Assembly (NCBI GenBank): GCA_015233285.1
Contig: JADFYA010000178.1
Span: forward strand, 1 to 7,422
Direction of reading: 5' to 3'
Source of the DNA: Deltaproteobacteria bacterium
GTDB lineage: Bacteria > Desulfobacterota > JADFXK01
Length of the DNA: 7,422 bases
A program made the translations under genes and the position numbers. Below are positions 1 through 6,814 of the stretch, piece by piece (position 1 is the stretch's first letter; the number at the start of each line of letters is the position of its first letter). Under the pieces are notes generated by a model that was not told the origin of the DNA, ran no database searches, and saw nothing but the letters and a program-made list of their open reading frames with translations.

Positions 1-764
1 AGAACGTCGGTAAAGGAAATTGCCCCATCGTGGATACCTGGTGGCAAACCGAGACCGGTGGGATCCTGATTACACCTTTGCCGGGCGCCTGGCCGACCAA
101 ACCGGGTGCCGCCACCTTCCCCTTCCCGGGCTGCGTCCCCAGAGTGGCCGATCCGGGTGTGGATGACGAGACAAAACGCGGGGCCAAGCTGGAAGCGGGC
201 AAGACAGGTCACCTGTGCATCGAGAAACCCTGGCCGGGCCTCTCCCGGACGATTTACGGGGATCATGACCGGTGGGAACAGACCTATTTCTCCCAATACC
301 CCGGCATGTATTTTACCGGTGACGGGTGCTTTGTGGATGATGAAGGATATCACTTCCTGCAAGGCCGGGTGGATGACGTTATCAACATCTCCGGCCACCG
401 CATCAGCACGGCTGAAGTGGAAAGCGCCCTGGTCCTCCATAAGGCTGTGGCGGAAGCCGCCGCGGCTGGTATGCCCGACGAAATCAAAGGCCAAGGGATC
501 TATGTCTTTGTTACCTTGAAACTCGGCATCGAACCCTCCGACGCCCTGAAGAAAGAACTTATTGCCCACGTCCGGAAGGAAATCGGCGCCATCGCGACAC
601 CCGATAAACTTCAGTTTGCCCCGGCCCTGCCCAAGACCCGCAGTGGTAAGATTATGCGCCGGATCTTGAGGAAGATCGCCGAAAATAAACCTGAAGACCT
701 GGGTGATGTGAGTACGTTGGAAGACTCCGCCGTTATCCAGAATTTGGTGGCGAACCGGATTTAA
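1..764 (+). CDS. acs: Acetyl-CoA synthetase (AMP-forming), C-terminal part, 5' end outside the window
   Basis: This is the C-terminal ~254 residues of an ANL-superfamily acetyl-CoA synthetase, which activates acetate to acetyl-CoA through acetyl-AMP in the cytoplasm. The open frame runs in from the left edge (first full codon at 3), so the GTG at 30 is internal. The sequence TWWQTETGG (codons from 36) is the family's nucleotide/acetate-binding core; its tryptophan marks the small acyl pocket. YFTGD, then [13 protein letters not shown], cover the ribose-binding aspartate, the hinge and the start of the C-terminal lid. [11 protein letters not shown] near the end carries the catalytic lysine (codon 648-650), the usual site of reversible acetylation by Pat/CobB-type enzymes. 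The ending matches full-length family members (about 650 residues), so nothing is missing at the C-terminus. A terminator follows, so this is probably the last gene of its transcript. Confidence 0.97.
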   Translation, partial: NVGKGNCPIVDTWWQTETGGILITPLPGAWPTKPGAATFPFPGCVPRVADPGVDDETKRGAKLEAGKTGHLCIEKPWPGLSRTIYGDHDRWEQTYFSQYPGMYFTGDGCFVDDEGYHFLQGRVDDVINISGHRISTAEVESALVLHKAVAEAAAAGMPDEIKGQGIYVFVTLKLGIEPSDALKKELIAHVRKEIGAIATPDKLQFAPALPKTRSGKIMRRILRKIAENKPEDLGDVSTLEDSAVIQNLVANRI

Positions 765-814
765 CTGATCGCAATCAACGTCTAACATATGTTTCAAATA
801 TAAATAGCAGTATG

Positions 815-845
815 TTCGGTTGGGGTGGTCGACGCCCCAGCCGAA
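815..845 (+). other. First hairpin downstream of acs
   Basis: An 11-bp stem pairs 815-825 with 835-845 around a 9-nt loop. Every pair is Watson-Crick except one T-G at 820/840. No T-tract follows, so alone it is not a classical terminator. It ends 2 nt before the terminator hairpin at 848, giving two stacked stem-loops that may protect the acs mRNA 3' end or assist termination. Confidence 0.6.
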
Positions 846-878
846 TTAAACCCCGTCTTCGTGCGGGGTTTTTGTTTT
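846..878 (+). terminator. Rho-independent terminator after acs
   Basis: The stem AAACCCCG (848-855) pairs with CGGGGTTT (864-871) across an 8-nt loop, and the right arm runs into a T-rich tail ending about 878 (TTTTTGTTTT). Position and polarity fit termination of the acs transcript, separating it from the unit that begins about 950. Confidence 0.85.
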
Positions 879-949
879 CCGGAGGTTCAACGGGCCGGCA
901 GGAACAAAAACTCCGCGTTTCTCATTATTCCTTTCTGTTGTCCTGTCCA

Positions 950-955
950 TATAAT
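950..955 (+). promoter_or_regulatory. Candidate -10 element for the deaminase-like/kinase operon
   Basis: A perfect TATAAT lies 47 bp before the ATG at 1002, between the acs terminator and the next gene. It would place the transcription start near 962. No convincing -35 hexamer is seen 16-18 bp upstream (ATTCCT or TTCCTT at best), so a sigma-70 promoter is plausible but weak or activator-dependent. Confidence 0.4.
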
Positions 956-1001
956 TTCGTCTTCTTGACTTGACTCCCGGTTTATGATATGGATGTTTTC
1001 T

Positions 1002-2750
1002 ATGAAAACAAATGAAATAACCAAGACAATCAGGGTTGCCAGGGGCGAAGAGGCTCCCGATTTGTTGATTTCCGGGGGGGATCTGGTCAATGTATTCTCC
1101 GCTGAAATCAACCGGGACATCTGGGTCGGAGTGGCGGGCCGGCGGATCGCCTATGTTGGGCAGGCCGGCGGGATCAAGCCCGGGCCGGAGACGAAGGTGA
1201 TCGAGGCCAAGGGGGCACTGATTATGCCCGGCCTGATCGATGCGCACACCCATCTGGATAGTATTTTTCGACTTGATCAGTATGTTACCTATGCACTGGC
1301 CTCGGGGAATACCGTGGCGGTGACGGAAATGTCCACAATCGCCAATGCTGTGGGCTATCAAGGCGTGATCTGGTTTTTGGAAGAGTCGGCTGCGCAGCTT
1401 ATGCGAATATTCGGGCTGGCTCCGCCGCTTATTCCTCCTTTTCCGGAATATGAAACCAGCGCCGGGTTGGATTTTGACCAGTTTAAAAATATTATTAATA
1501 AAAATATGGTGTTGGGCGTTGGAGAAACTTACTGGCCCCGGGTGGTTGATCTAGACGAGAGGGCGCTGAGCCGTTATGCCGCGGCCTTTGAGCGGGGAAA
1601 AACCAGGGAAGGGCACGCTGCCGGAGCGCGGGGCAATAAATTCATGGCCTATTGCGCTGCGGGCACTACCTCCTGTCATGAAGCCACTACTTTAGACGAA
1701 GTCCTGGAGCGGTTGCGGGCCGGGCTGGCCGTGATGATCAGAGAGGGGTTTGTGCGGCGGGAATTGCCCGGTGTGGCCGGGTTGGCCCAAACGAAAGTTG
1801 ACCTGACCAATGTCATGTTGGTCACGGACCTGGCCGATCCTGAAGACTTGCTCTCCATCGGCAGTATGAATGAACTGGTCAGGCGGGCCATCGGACATGG
1901 GTTCGACCCCATCCAGGCGGTTCAGATGGCTTCGATTAATCCGGCCCGGTATTATGGACTGCGCGATCTAGGCGGTGTCGGACCGGGAAAACTGGCCGAT
2001 ATAATCGTGGTGGAATCCTTCGACACGATGCACTGCCGGCAGGTTGTCTTGGACGGGAAAATAGTGGCTGAGGACGGCAGGATGATCAGTCCTTGCCCCA
2101 GATACCGGTATCCTGCGGAGTCCGGGCGGGCAGTCAAGCTCAAGCCGGTACCCCCTGAGATCTTTCAAATATCTTCCGACGAGACGGAGGTAACCGTCCG
2201 GGCCGTGGGTTACGCCGGCGAGACCATCACCAAAGAAGTCATAGCCACCCTGAAGACCAGCCGGGGCGTGATTGAGCCCGACCCGACCCAGGATGTAATC
2301 AGAATGGCCGTATTTAACCGCCGCCTGGAGGATGCTCGACCATCCTTGGGATTTGCCGCGGGGTTGGGTCTCAGGGACGGCGCAGCAGCCATTAGTCTCA
2401 CCTGGGACACCAACAATGTTCTGGCGGTGGGCGTATCGGAATCCGACCTGGCCCTGGCGGTAAACAGGTTGATCGAGTTAGACGGCGGTTTCATAGTGGT
2501 CAAGGACGGAGCGGTGATGGCGGAATTGCCTCTGCCCACATTCGGGCTGATCTCTGAACTGACCATGCCCGAAATTGTCGGCCAATACCGGAAAGTGGAA
2601 AAGGCCTTGCATGATCTAGGCTCAACCATCCCCCGGCCCTTTCTAACTTTGCAGACTTTTTGTTTTACCGGCCTTCCATTTATTCGTCTAACCGACCAGG
2701 GACTGGTGGATATTCGTCAGCGTCGGTTCGTGCCTTTACAGGTGAAGTGA
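1002..2750 (+). CDS. Divergent adenine-deaminase-like amidohydrolase
   Basis: The 582-residue protein has the length and fold order of bacterial adenine deaminase (Ade/YicP, 588 residues in E. coli): an N-terminal beta cap, a metal-dependent amidohydrolase barrel and an adenine-deaminase-type C-terminal domain. Expected metal ligands can be placed: HTH (His82, His84) in PGLIDAHTH, Glu175 (GVGET), His205 (EGHAAGARG), His226 (SCHE) and Asp276 (LVTD); MIREG follows the SCHE strand as in Ade. Two family signatures are altered: DPHEI reads EMSTI (109-113) and HDSHN reads WDTNN (468-472). A cytoplasmic hydrolytic deaminase is likely, but adenine as substrate is uncertain, so no symbol is given. Starts at 984, 993 and 1002 are in frame; 1002 is preferred because it gives an ordinary polar N-terminus (MKTNE), although its ribosome binding site is poor. 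It probably heads an operon with the membrane protein and sensor kinase. Confidence 0.85.
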   Translation: MKTNEITKTIRVARGEEAPDLLISGGDLVNVFSAEINRDIWVGVAGRRIAYVGQAGGIKPGPETKVIEAKGALIMPGLIDAHTHLDSIFRLDQYVTYALASGNTVAVTEMSTIANAVGYQGVIWFLEESAAQLMRIFGLAPPLIPPFPEYETSAGLDFDQFKNIINKNMVLGVGETYWPRVVDLDERALSRYAAAFERGKTREGHAAGARGNKFMAYCAAGTTSCHEATTLDEVLERLRAGLAVMIREGFVRRELPGVAGLAQTKVDLTNVMLVTDLADPEDLLSIGSMNELVRRAIGHGFDPIQAVQMASINPARYYGLRDLGGVGPGKLADIIVVESFDTMHCRQVVLDGKIVAEDGRMISPCPRYRYPAESGRAVKLKPVPPEIFQISSDETEVTVRAVGYAGETITKEVIATLKTSRGVIEPDPTQDVIRMAVFNRRLEDARPSLGFAAGLGLRDGAAAISLTWDTNNVLAVGVSESDLALAVNRLIELDGGFIVVKDGAVMAELPLPTFGLISELTMPEIVGQYRKVEKALHDLGSTIPRPFLTLQTFCFTGLPFIRLTDQGLVDIRQRRFVPLQVK

Positions 2751-2797
2751 TGAAACCTCTTCGTCCGGGCATGGCCGCGGTGTTATTCATGCCATGA
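2740..2797 (+). other. 15-codon mini-ORF with strong RBS bridging the deaminase-like gene and the small membrane protein
   Basis: AGGTGA (2740-2745), a perfect extended Shine-Dalgarno match, precedes an ATG at 2750 that overlaps the stop of the upstream gene (TGATG). The frame encodes MKPLRPGMAAVLFMP and stops at 2795-2797, overlapping the ATG of the next gene (ATGA at 2794). The membrane protein itself has only a weak site (GCGGTG, 11 nt away). The arrangement suggests a translational relay by reinitiation. It is short enough to be chance, and the peptide has no recognised function. Confidence 0.35.
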
Positions 2798-3045
2798 AGA
2801 AACCAACCAGGATATTCGGTTCACCGGCCTTCCAGTTGCTGGCTTTTTGCCTAAGCCTGGTCTTATTTAGCTGGCCTTTTTTGGCGCCGGAAACCGCCCG
2901 GTTCGAGTCCGTCTTTTTTTTTCTCCTGGCTGCATGGGTACTGATTATTTTGGTCTTGGTCTTGTTGAGCCGTTTCCCTGGAAGCGATGGGGAAGAGGAT
3001 GACCCGGCCGGGAGGGGAACTCACGGGAGGGGGACTCATGAGTAG
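2794..3045 (+). CDS. Small two-helix inner-membrane protein, candidate partner of the SSS sensor kinase
   Basis: This 83-residue protein has two hydrophobic segments, about 12-30 and 39-59, joined by a short PETARFE loop. A basic N-terminus (MKK, R6) and an arginine after helix 2 predict both ends in the cytoplasm. The C-terminal tail is acidic, then contains GRGTH twice, a direct result of a 15-bp DNA duplication. No enzymatic motif is seen and the family is not recognised with certainty. Its size, topology and place immediately upstream of an SSS-domain gene recall the small partners of SSS transporters (DUF485/YjcH beside ActP, DUF4212 small subunits); this is analogy, not sequence proof. 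The start is the only suitable ATG and overlaps the stop of a mini-ORF. Its stop overlaps the kinase start by 8 bp, so the two are probably translated together. Confidence 0.75.
   Translation: MKKPTRIFGSPAFQLLAFCLSLVLFSWPFLAPETARFESVFFFLLAAWVLIILVLVLLSRFPGSDGEEDDPAGRGTHGRGTHE
3010..3039 (+). repeat. Tandem 15-bp duplication covering the kinase ribosome binding site
   Basis: GGGAGGGGAACTCAC (3010-3024) is followed directly by GGGAGGGGGACTCAT (3025-3039), identical at 13 of 15 positions. The second copy supplies the purine-rich Shine-Dalgarno (3025-3034) and the first two bases of the kinase ATG at 3038; in the first copy the matching codon is ACG. The unit is a multiple of three, so it also duplicates GRGTH in the overlapping membrane protein without shifting frame. 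Confidence 0.85.
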
Positions 3046-6000
3046 CCCCTTGACGGTCATCACTATAGTCTGCCTGTATATGAGCCTGCTGTTCGGAGTG
3101 GCGCGCTGGGCGGAGCGGAGCCTCAGCCGGGGCCGTAGTCTGGTCGATAATCCGCTCATATACACCCTTTCGCTGGCGTTGTACTGCACGACCTGGACCT
3201 ATTATGGGTCTGTGGGTTTGGCGGCTACCTCAGGGATGTTGTTCATGTCCGTTTACCTGGGCCCGACTATGGTGGCCATCACCTGGTGGGCCCTTTTGCG
3301 TAAAATGGTCCGGCTCAAAAGAATCCATCGGATCACGTCCATCGCCGACTTCATCGCTTCCCGCTATGGAAAATCTCGGACCCTGGCGGCAGTGGCCACG
3401 GTCATCGCCCTGGTCGGGTCCACACCCTACGTGGCCCTGCAACTCAAGGCGGTGATTGCCTCCTTCGAGATTTTGACCAATCCTTCCGTTCATGATGCCT
3501 CCCTGACCAGTTCCTATGTGGAGCCGGTTATTGTTTGTTCCATGATTTTGTTCACCATCGTTTTCGGGGTCAGACGTCTGGACCCGACCGAACGCCATCA
3601 GGGCATGGTTATGGCCGTAGCCGTGGCCTCCCTGGTCAAAATCATGCTGTTCATGGTGGCCGGAGTATTCGTCGTTTACTTCGTCTATGGCGGCCTTGAC
3701 GATATTTTCGCCCAGTCTGTCCAAAGAGGACTTACCGATATCATCAGCCGAAATTCCAGTTTTGCGACCTGGTGTTCCTGGCTGATTTTATCTATGTCGG
3801 CGGTGATGTTTTTGCCTCGTCAGTTCCATATCAGCGTGGTCGAGAACCTTAATGAGCAACATATTCGCACGGCCATGTGGCTTTTTCCCTTTTACTTGTT
3901 GCTCATCACCCTGTTCGCCTGGCCAATCGCCTTAGCCGGTTTAATCAGTGGCCGACCCATCTCAGAGGCGGATTATTACGTCCTGACCCTACCCATAAGC
4001 AAGGGTGAACCGTTTTTGCCCCTACTGGTCTTCCTGGGAGGATTTTCGGCGGCCAGCGGCATGATCATGATTTCAGCCATGACTATCGCCACCATGACTT
4101 CCAACCACCTGCTGTTGCCTCTTTTTGGCTGGATCAGGGGCTTTGGTTTCATGCGCCGCCACTTGCTGGGATGCCGCTGGACTGTAGTCGCGGGATTTAT
4201 TTTTTTGGGCTACCTGTTTCAGTCGAAGGTGGGTGAGTCGTACATGCTGGTCAACATGGGCGTGATCTCCTTCGCTGCGGCACTCCAGTTTGCTCCGCCC
4301 ATCGTGGGCGGGATTTATTGGGCCGGGGCGAACAGGGTCGGGGCCTTGCTGGGGCTGACTTCAGGCTTTGCCGTCTGGGCGTATACGCTGTTGCTGCCTT
4401 CGTTGGTTAAGTCTGGGTGGATGTCGTCGGGACTGTTGCAGAGTGGTCCGTGGGGATTGGAGTGGCTTAATCCGGAGCGACTGTTAGGGGTGAGCCGTTT
4501 TGACCCGGTAACTCATACCGTGTTTTGGTCTCTGACGGCCAATGTGGGGCTGTTTGTCTTGGGGTCGATTCTTTTCGAACCGAGCAAAGAGGATGCCTCC
4601 CTGGCCGAGCAATTCGTGGGAGTAATGAGTGGGAGGAGGTTTATCAGCCGGGCGGCGAGACGTGAGGGACATACCGACCTCAAGACGAAGAAGATCATTA
4701 TTAAGGGCATTTTTGCCAAATTTTTCGATTCGGAAGTGGCTGATGAGATGACCCGGAAGGCCATCCGGTCGGCCAATTTGGAAGACAAAAAATGGATATC
4801 AATTATGGAACTGGCTGGGTTGTCTAGTCAAGTTGAGAAATTCCTGTCAGGTTCCATTGGATCCGCCGCGGCCCATCATGCTTTGGAGATAGCCGGGTTG
4901 TTCACGCCCGATGAATCAAAGATTCTTTCAGAGATTTATGGAGAAATGTTGGCCGAGTCTCGGGCCGGTCCCAACGACCTGCGGCGGCGGATAGATTTTT
5001 ATCGGGAACGGCAAACTTTGATCACGACTCATGCCGCCGAATTGGAAAAGAAGGTCAGGGAATTGGAGCAAGAGATCGCCAGGCGGGAGGCAGCCGAAGC
5101 CCAATTGATGGAATCAGAGGAACGCTATCGAACCGCCATAGAATCCTCCAGTGACGGGGTGGGGATTATTCGCCAAGATGATCTTACTTTTGTTAATCGC
5201 AAGTTTGCCAATATTTTTGGTTACGAGCATCCGGAGGCATTGTTGGGCGGGATGTTGAGTCAGTTGGTGCATGCGGACGACCGGGCCAGAGTCATGGAAA
5301 TGACCTTGCGCCGGCAACGGGGTGAAATGACGCCTACCCGGTATGACTTCAAAGGGCTAAGAAAGGATGGCCGCATCATCTATGTTGAAATATCCGCGAC
5401 CAAGATTAATTACCAGGGAGAAGCCCTGTCGTTGGCTTTTTTGCGGGATGTAACTGAGCGGCGACAGGCGGAAAATGAGATTCGGAGGTTGTCCCGCCGT
5501 CTTATCGCCAGTATTGAAGACGAGCGCAAGAGATTGGCTGTGGACCTCCACGATGAATTTGGCCAGGCCCTGACGGGGCTCCACTTGGGCCTGCAGACCC
5601 TGGTGTATTCGTTGCCGGAGGGGTATGAAGGTCCACGGGAAAAGTGCTTTCAGTTGATCAAATTGACTGAAGAATTGGCAGATAATATCCGAAACGTGTG
5701 CTCCGAGTTGCGGCCCGACATGCTCGACGATCTCGGTCTGGTGCCCACATTGGGTTGGTATATAGATGAATTTCGGGGTAGGATGCGGGGGGTGGAGATA
5801 GACTTTCAGGCGGTCGGGTTTAAGCGTCGGCTGCCGCCCCAAGTGGAGATCGTGCTTTACCGGATTGTGCAGGAAGGGCTTAATAACATGGCTAAACATA
5901 GCCGCGCTAAGCAAGTGAGCCTACGGTTGACTTATTCGCATCCCCAGGTTATTTTTTTTATGACGGACGATGGGGTTGGATTTGACCCGACCGAATCTCC

Positions 6001-6169
6001 CGGCCAGGCCAGAAAAGGAATCGGGTTGATCGGGATGCGGGAGAGAGTGGCCTCCCTAGGCGGCCTGATTGACATCCGTTCTTCTCCCGGCCAGGGAACC
6101 AAGATCCGGGTCGTTCTACCGGTTAATCCAGACCATCCAGATGAGTCGATGATGGATTTGGATGGTTGA
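3038..6169 (+). CDS. Transporter-like (SSS) sensor histidine kinase, CrbS/CbrA-like, NarL-type kinase core
   Basis: A 1043-residue inner-membrane kinase. Residues 1-~510 form a multi-helix sodium:solute symporter (SSS) domain of the CbrA/CrbS style, with NPLIYTLSLALYCTTWTYYG near the N-terminus and a GGFSAASG helix near 334. Residues ~535-645 are a soluble helical linker in the position of a STAC domain. A charged coiled coil (~650-691) leads to a PAS domain (~692-808, ending RDVTERR). The HisKA_3 dimerisation domain has the phospho-acceptor His838 in DLHDEFGQ. The HATPase follows with an N-box (QEGLNN, 945-950), DDGVGFD (977-983) and GIGLIGMRERV (from 994). All catalytic motifs are intact, so it should autophosphorylate and signal to a NarL/LuxR-type regulator, which is not in the window. 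It has no receiver domain, unlike CrbS hybrids. The start at 3038 is chosen over ATGs at 2987 and 2999 because GGGAGGGGGA precedes it and it overlaps the upstream stop. Confidence 0.93.
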   Translation: MSSPLTVITIVCLYMSLLFGVARWAERSLSRGRSLVDNPLIYTLSLALYCTTWTYYGSVGLAATSGMLFMSVYLGPTMVAITWWALLRKMVRLKRIHRITSIADFIASRYGKSRTLAAVATVIALVGSTPYVALQLKAVIASFEILTNPSVHDASLTSSYVEPVIVCSMILFTIVFGVRRLDPTERHQGMVMAVAVASLVKIMLFMVAGVFVVYFVYGGLDDIFAQSVQRGLTDIISRNSSFATWCSWLILSMSAVMFLPRQFHISVVENLNEQHIRTAMWLFPFYLLLITLFAWPIALAGLISGRPISEADYYVLTLPISKGEPFLPLLVFLGGFSAASGMIMISAMTIATMTSNHLLLPLFGWIRGFGFMRRHLLGCRWTVVAGFIFLGYLFQSKVGESYMLVNMGVISFAAALQFAPPIVGGIYWAGANRVGALLGLTSGFAVWAYTLLLPSLVKSGWMSSGLLQSGPWGLEWLNPERLLGVSRFDPVTHTVFWSLTANVGLFVLGSILFEPSKEDASLAEQFVGVMSGRRFISRAARREGHTDLKTKKIIIKGIFAKFFDSEVADEMTRKAIRSANLEDKKWISIMELAGLSSQVEKFLSGSIGSAAAHHALEIAGLFTPDESKILSEIYGEMLAESRAGPNDLRRRIDFYRERQTLITTHAAELEKKVRELEQEIARREAAEAQLMESEERYRTAIESSSDGVGIIRQDDLTFVNRKFANIFGYEHPEALLGGMLSQLVHADDRARVMEMTLRRQRGEMTPTRYDFKGLRKDGRIIYVEISATKINYQGEALSLAFLRDVTERRQAENEIRRLSRRLIASIEDERKRLAVDLHDEFGQALTGLHLGLQTLVYSLPEGYEGPREKCFQLIKLTEELADNIRNVCSELRPDMLDDLGLVPTLGWYIDEFRGRMRGVEIDFQAVGFKRRLPPQVEIVLYRIVQEGLNNMAKHSRAKQVSLRLTYSHPQVIFFMTDDGVGFDPTESPGQARKGIGLIGMRERVASLGGLIDIRSSPGQGTKIRVVLPVNPDHPDESMMDLDG
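6132..6166 (+). other. Inverted repeat at the 3' end of the kinase gene
   Basis: ACCATCCA (6132-6139) and TGGATGGT (6159-6166) are perfect complements around a 19-nt spacer, ending at the base before the stop codon. It could fold in the mRNA, but it lies in a run of Asp/Met/Asp codons and may be an effect of codon composition. Confidence 0.3.
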
Positions 6170-6217
6170 ACTCGGATACCTTTGCTTCCGGTCGCATGAC
6201 CGTCAACCAACGGCATT

Positions 6218-6258
6218 AAAAACAGGTCGGGCCACCCGCTTCAGGTCGGGTGGCCGAC
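6218..6258 (-). terminator. Terminator for the minus-strand secreted-protein gene (possibly used from both sides)
   Basis: GTCGG (6226-6230), a bulged G, then CCACCCG (6232-6238) pair with CGGGTGG and CCGAC (6247-6258): a 12-bp G+C-rich stem with an 8-nt loop. Read on the minus strand the stem is followed by CTGTTTTTAATG (A5 at 6218-6222 on plus), a good termination signal 50 bp past the stop of the minus-strand gene. On the plus strand the stem is followed only by TATATG, so termination of the kinase mRNA here would be weaker. Confidence 0.7.
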
Positions 6259-6265
6259 TATATGT

Positions 6266-6300
6266 AATAATCCTCCAGGTGGGGTAGCCTGGGGGTTATT
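6266..6300. other. Second hairpin in the convergent intergenic region
   Basis: AATAA-CC-T-CCAGG (6266-6279, one bulged T) pairs with CCTGG-GGG-TTATT (6288-6300), with one T-G pair and an 8-nt loop. It lies 7 nt past the stop of the minus-strand gene. On the plus strand its right arm ends in TTATT, so it might contribute weakly to ending the kinase transcript; no extended T-run follows on either strand. Confidence 0.5.
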
Positions 6301-6307
6301 GCCCTGG

Positions 6308-6682
6308 TTATTTGGTTAGTAATATATTTGAAACATCTTGCCAATACTTGCTTTCCCGAGAAGAGATATCAGACATCAAAGAGGCCATACTGGCGCTGAA
6401 TTCTAGTCTTTCTTCCGGTAGCTTGGACCTCATCATATTTATTAAGGTATCGGTAAGCAGGACGTACCTTGGGTTGTTGTCGGTATAAAGACTGTTAGCC
6501 GCAGTGACCAGCGCACTGATCTGTTTGTCGGTCAGATTCAGACCCAGACCACCCCAATCAATACCTCTCATGTCTTTATTGGGAGGAAAAAATGAATCCG
6601 TACTCCCGGCCTGGGCAAAAGAAACAACAAACAAAGTCAAAAGTAAGGCAATAAAAAGAGGGGCGGTTTTTCGTGTTTGCAT
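6308..6682 (-). CDS. Small secreted alpha-helical protein of unknown function
   Basis: The 124-residue product begins with a clear Sec signal peptide: positives at Arg4 and Lys5, a hydrophobic core at about 7-22, and an A-Q-A cleavage site after residue 25. This leaves a mature protein of about 99 residues, probably periplasmic. There is no lipobox cysteine, and I see no cysteine in the mature part. The mature chain is predicted largely helical, with a charged, amphipathic C-terminal half. An LNLTDKQ stretch (48-54) faintly recalls the LTxxQ motif of Spy/CpxP-type periplasmic proteins, but a second copy is not evident, so membership is only a suggestion. The start at 6682 is chosen because AGAGGAGGT (6687-6695) sits 4 nt upstream and the signal peptide begins there; the upstream ATG at 6718 adds 12 polar residues without an equally good site. 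The gene stands alone between a convergent kinase and a divergent CBS gene. Confidence 0.8.
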   Translation of the reverse strand: MQTRKTAPLFIALLLTLFVVSFAQAGSTDSFFPPNKDMRGIDWGGLGLNLTDKQISALVTAANSLYTDNNPRYVLLTDTLINMMRSKLPEERLEFSASMASLMSDISSRESKYWQDVSNILLTK

Positions 6683-6686
6683 GATG

Positions 6687-6695
6687 ACCTCCTCT
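6687..6695 (-). promoter_or_regulatory. Strong ribosome binding site deciding the start of the secreted protein
   Basis: Read on the minus strand, AGAGGAGGT lies 4 nt before the ATG at 6682. It contains the full AGGAGGT core, the best Shine-Dalgarno match in the window, implying efficient translation once transcribed. Confidence 0.85.
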
Positions 6696-6814
6696 GGTCG
6701 ATCTCCGGTTGCGGTCAATAGACCACATAGTTCCCTTAAACTTTCAGGTAGAGCTTTGGAAGCCTGATGGCTGCCGTTAAGGTGCTGGTAGTCATTGTTC
6801 TGATGATAGAAGGT

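Noticed and set aside
846..1361. Minus-strand open frame of 171 codons overlapping the terminator and the deaminase-like gene
   Set aside because: It lies opposite a well-supported enzyme gene, its composition (rich in His, Pro, Gly, Arg) looks like antisense translation, and it runs through the acs terminator.
2987..3037. Longer N-terminus for the kinase from ATG at 2987 or 2999
   Set aside because: It would add a Gly/Arg-rich stretch lying wholly inside the upstream gene without a comparable ribosome binding site; ATG 3038 has GGGAGGGGGA just upstream and begins at the first membrane helix.
3230..3724. Minus-strand open frame of 164 codons opposite the SSS domain
   Set aside because: Its His/Gly/Asp/Gln-rich product is the typical mirror of hydrophobic membrane codons; there is no independent support.
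5357..5914. Minus-strand open frame of 185 codons opposite the kinase
   Set aside because: It is the antisense of the conserved PAS, HisKA_3 and HATPase regions; no family motif or plausible ribosome binding site was seen.
789..6336. 14-bp sequence ATGTTTCAAATATA at 789-802 and its inverse at 6323-6336
   Set aside because: One copy is simply coding sequence for the end of the secreted protein. An A+T-rich 14-mer match is not unexpected by chance in a 7.4-kb window, and no element boundary coincides.
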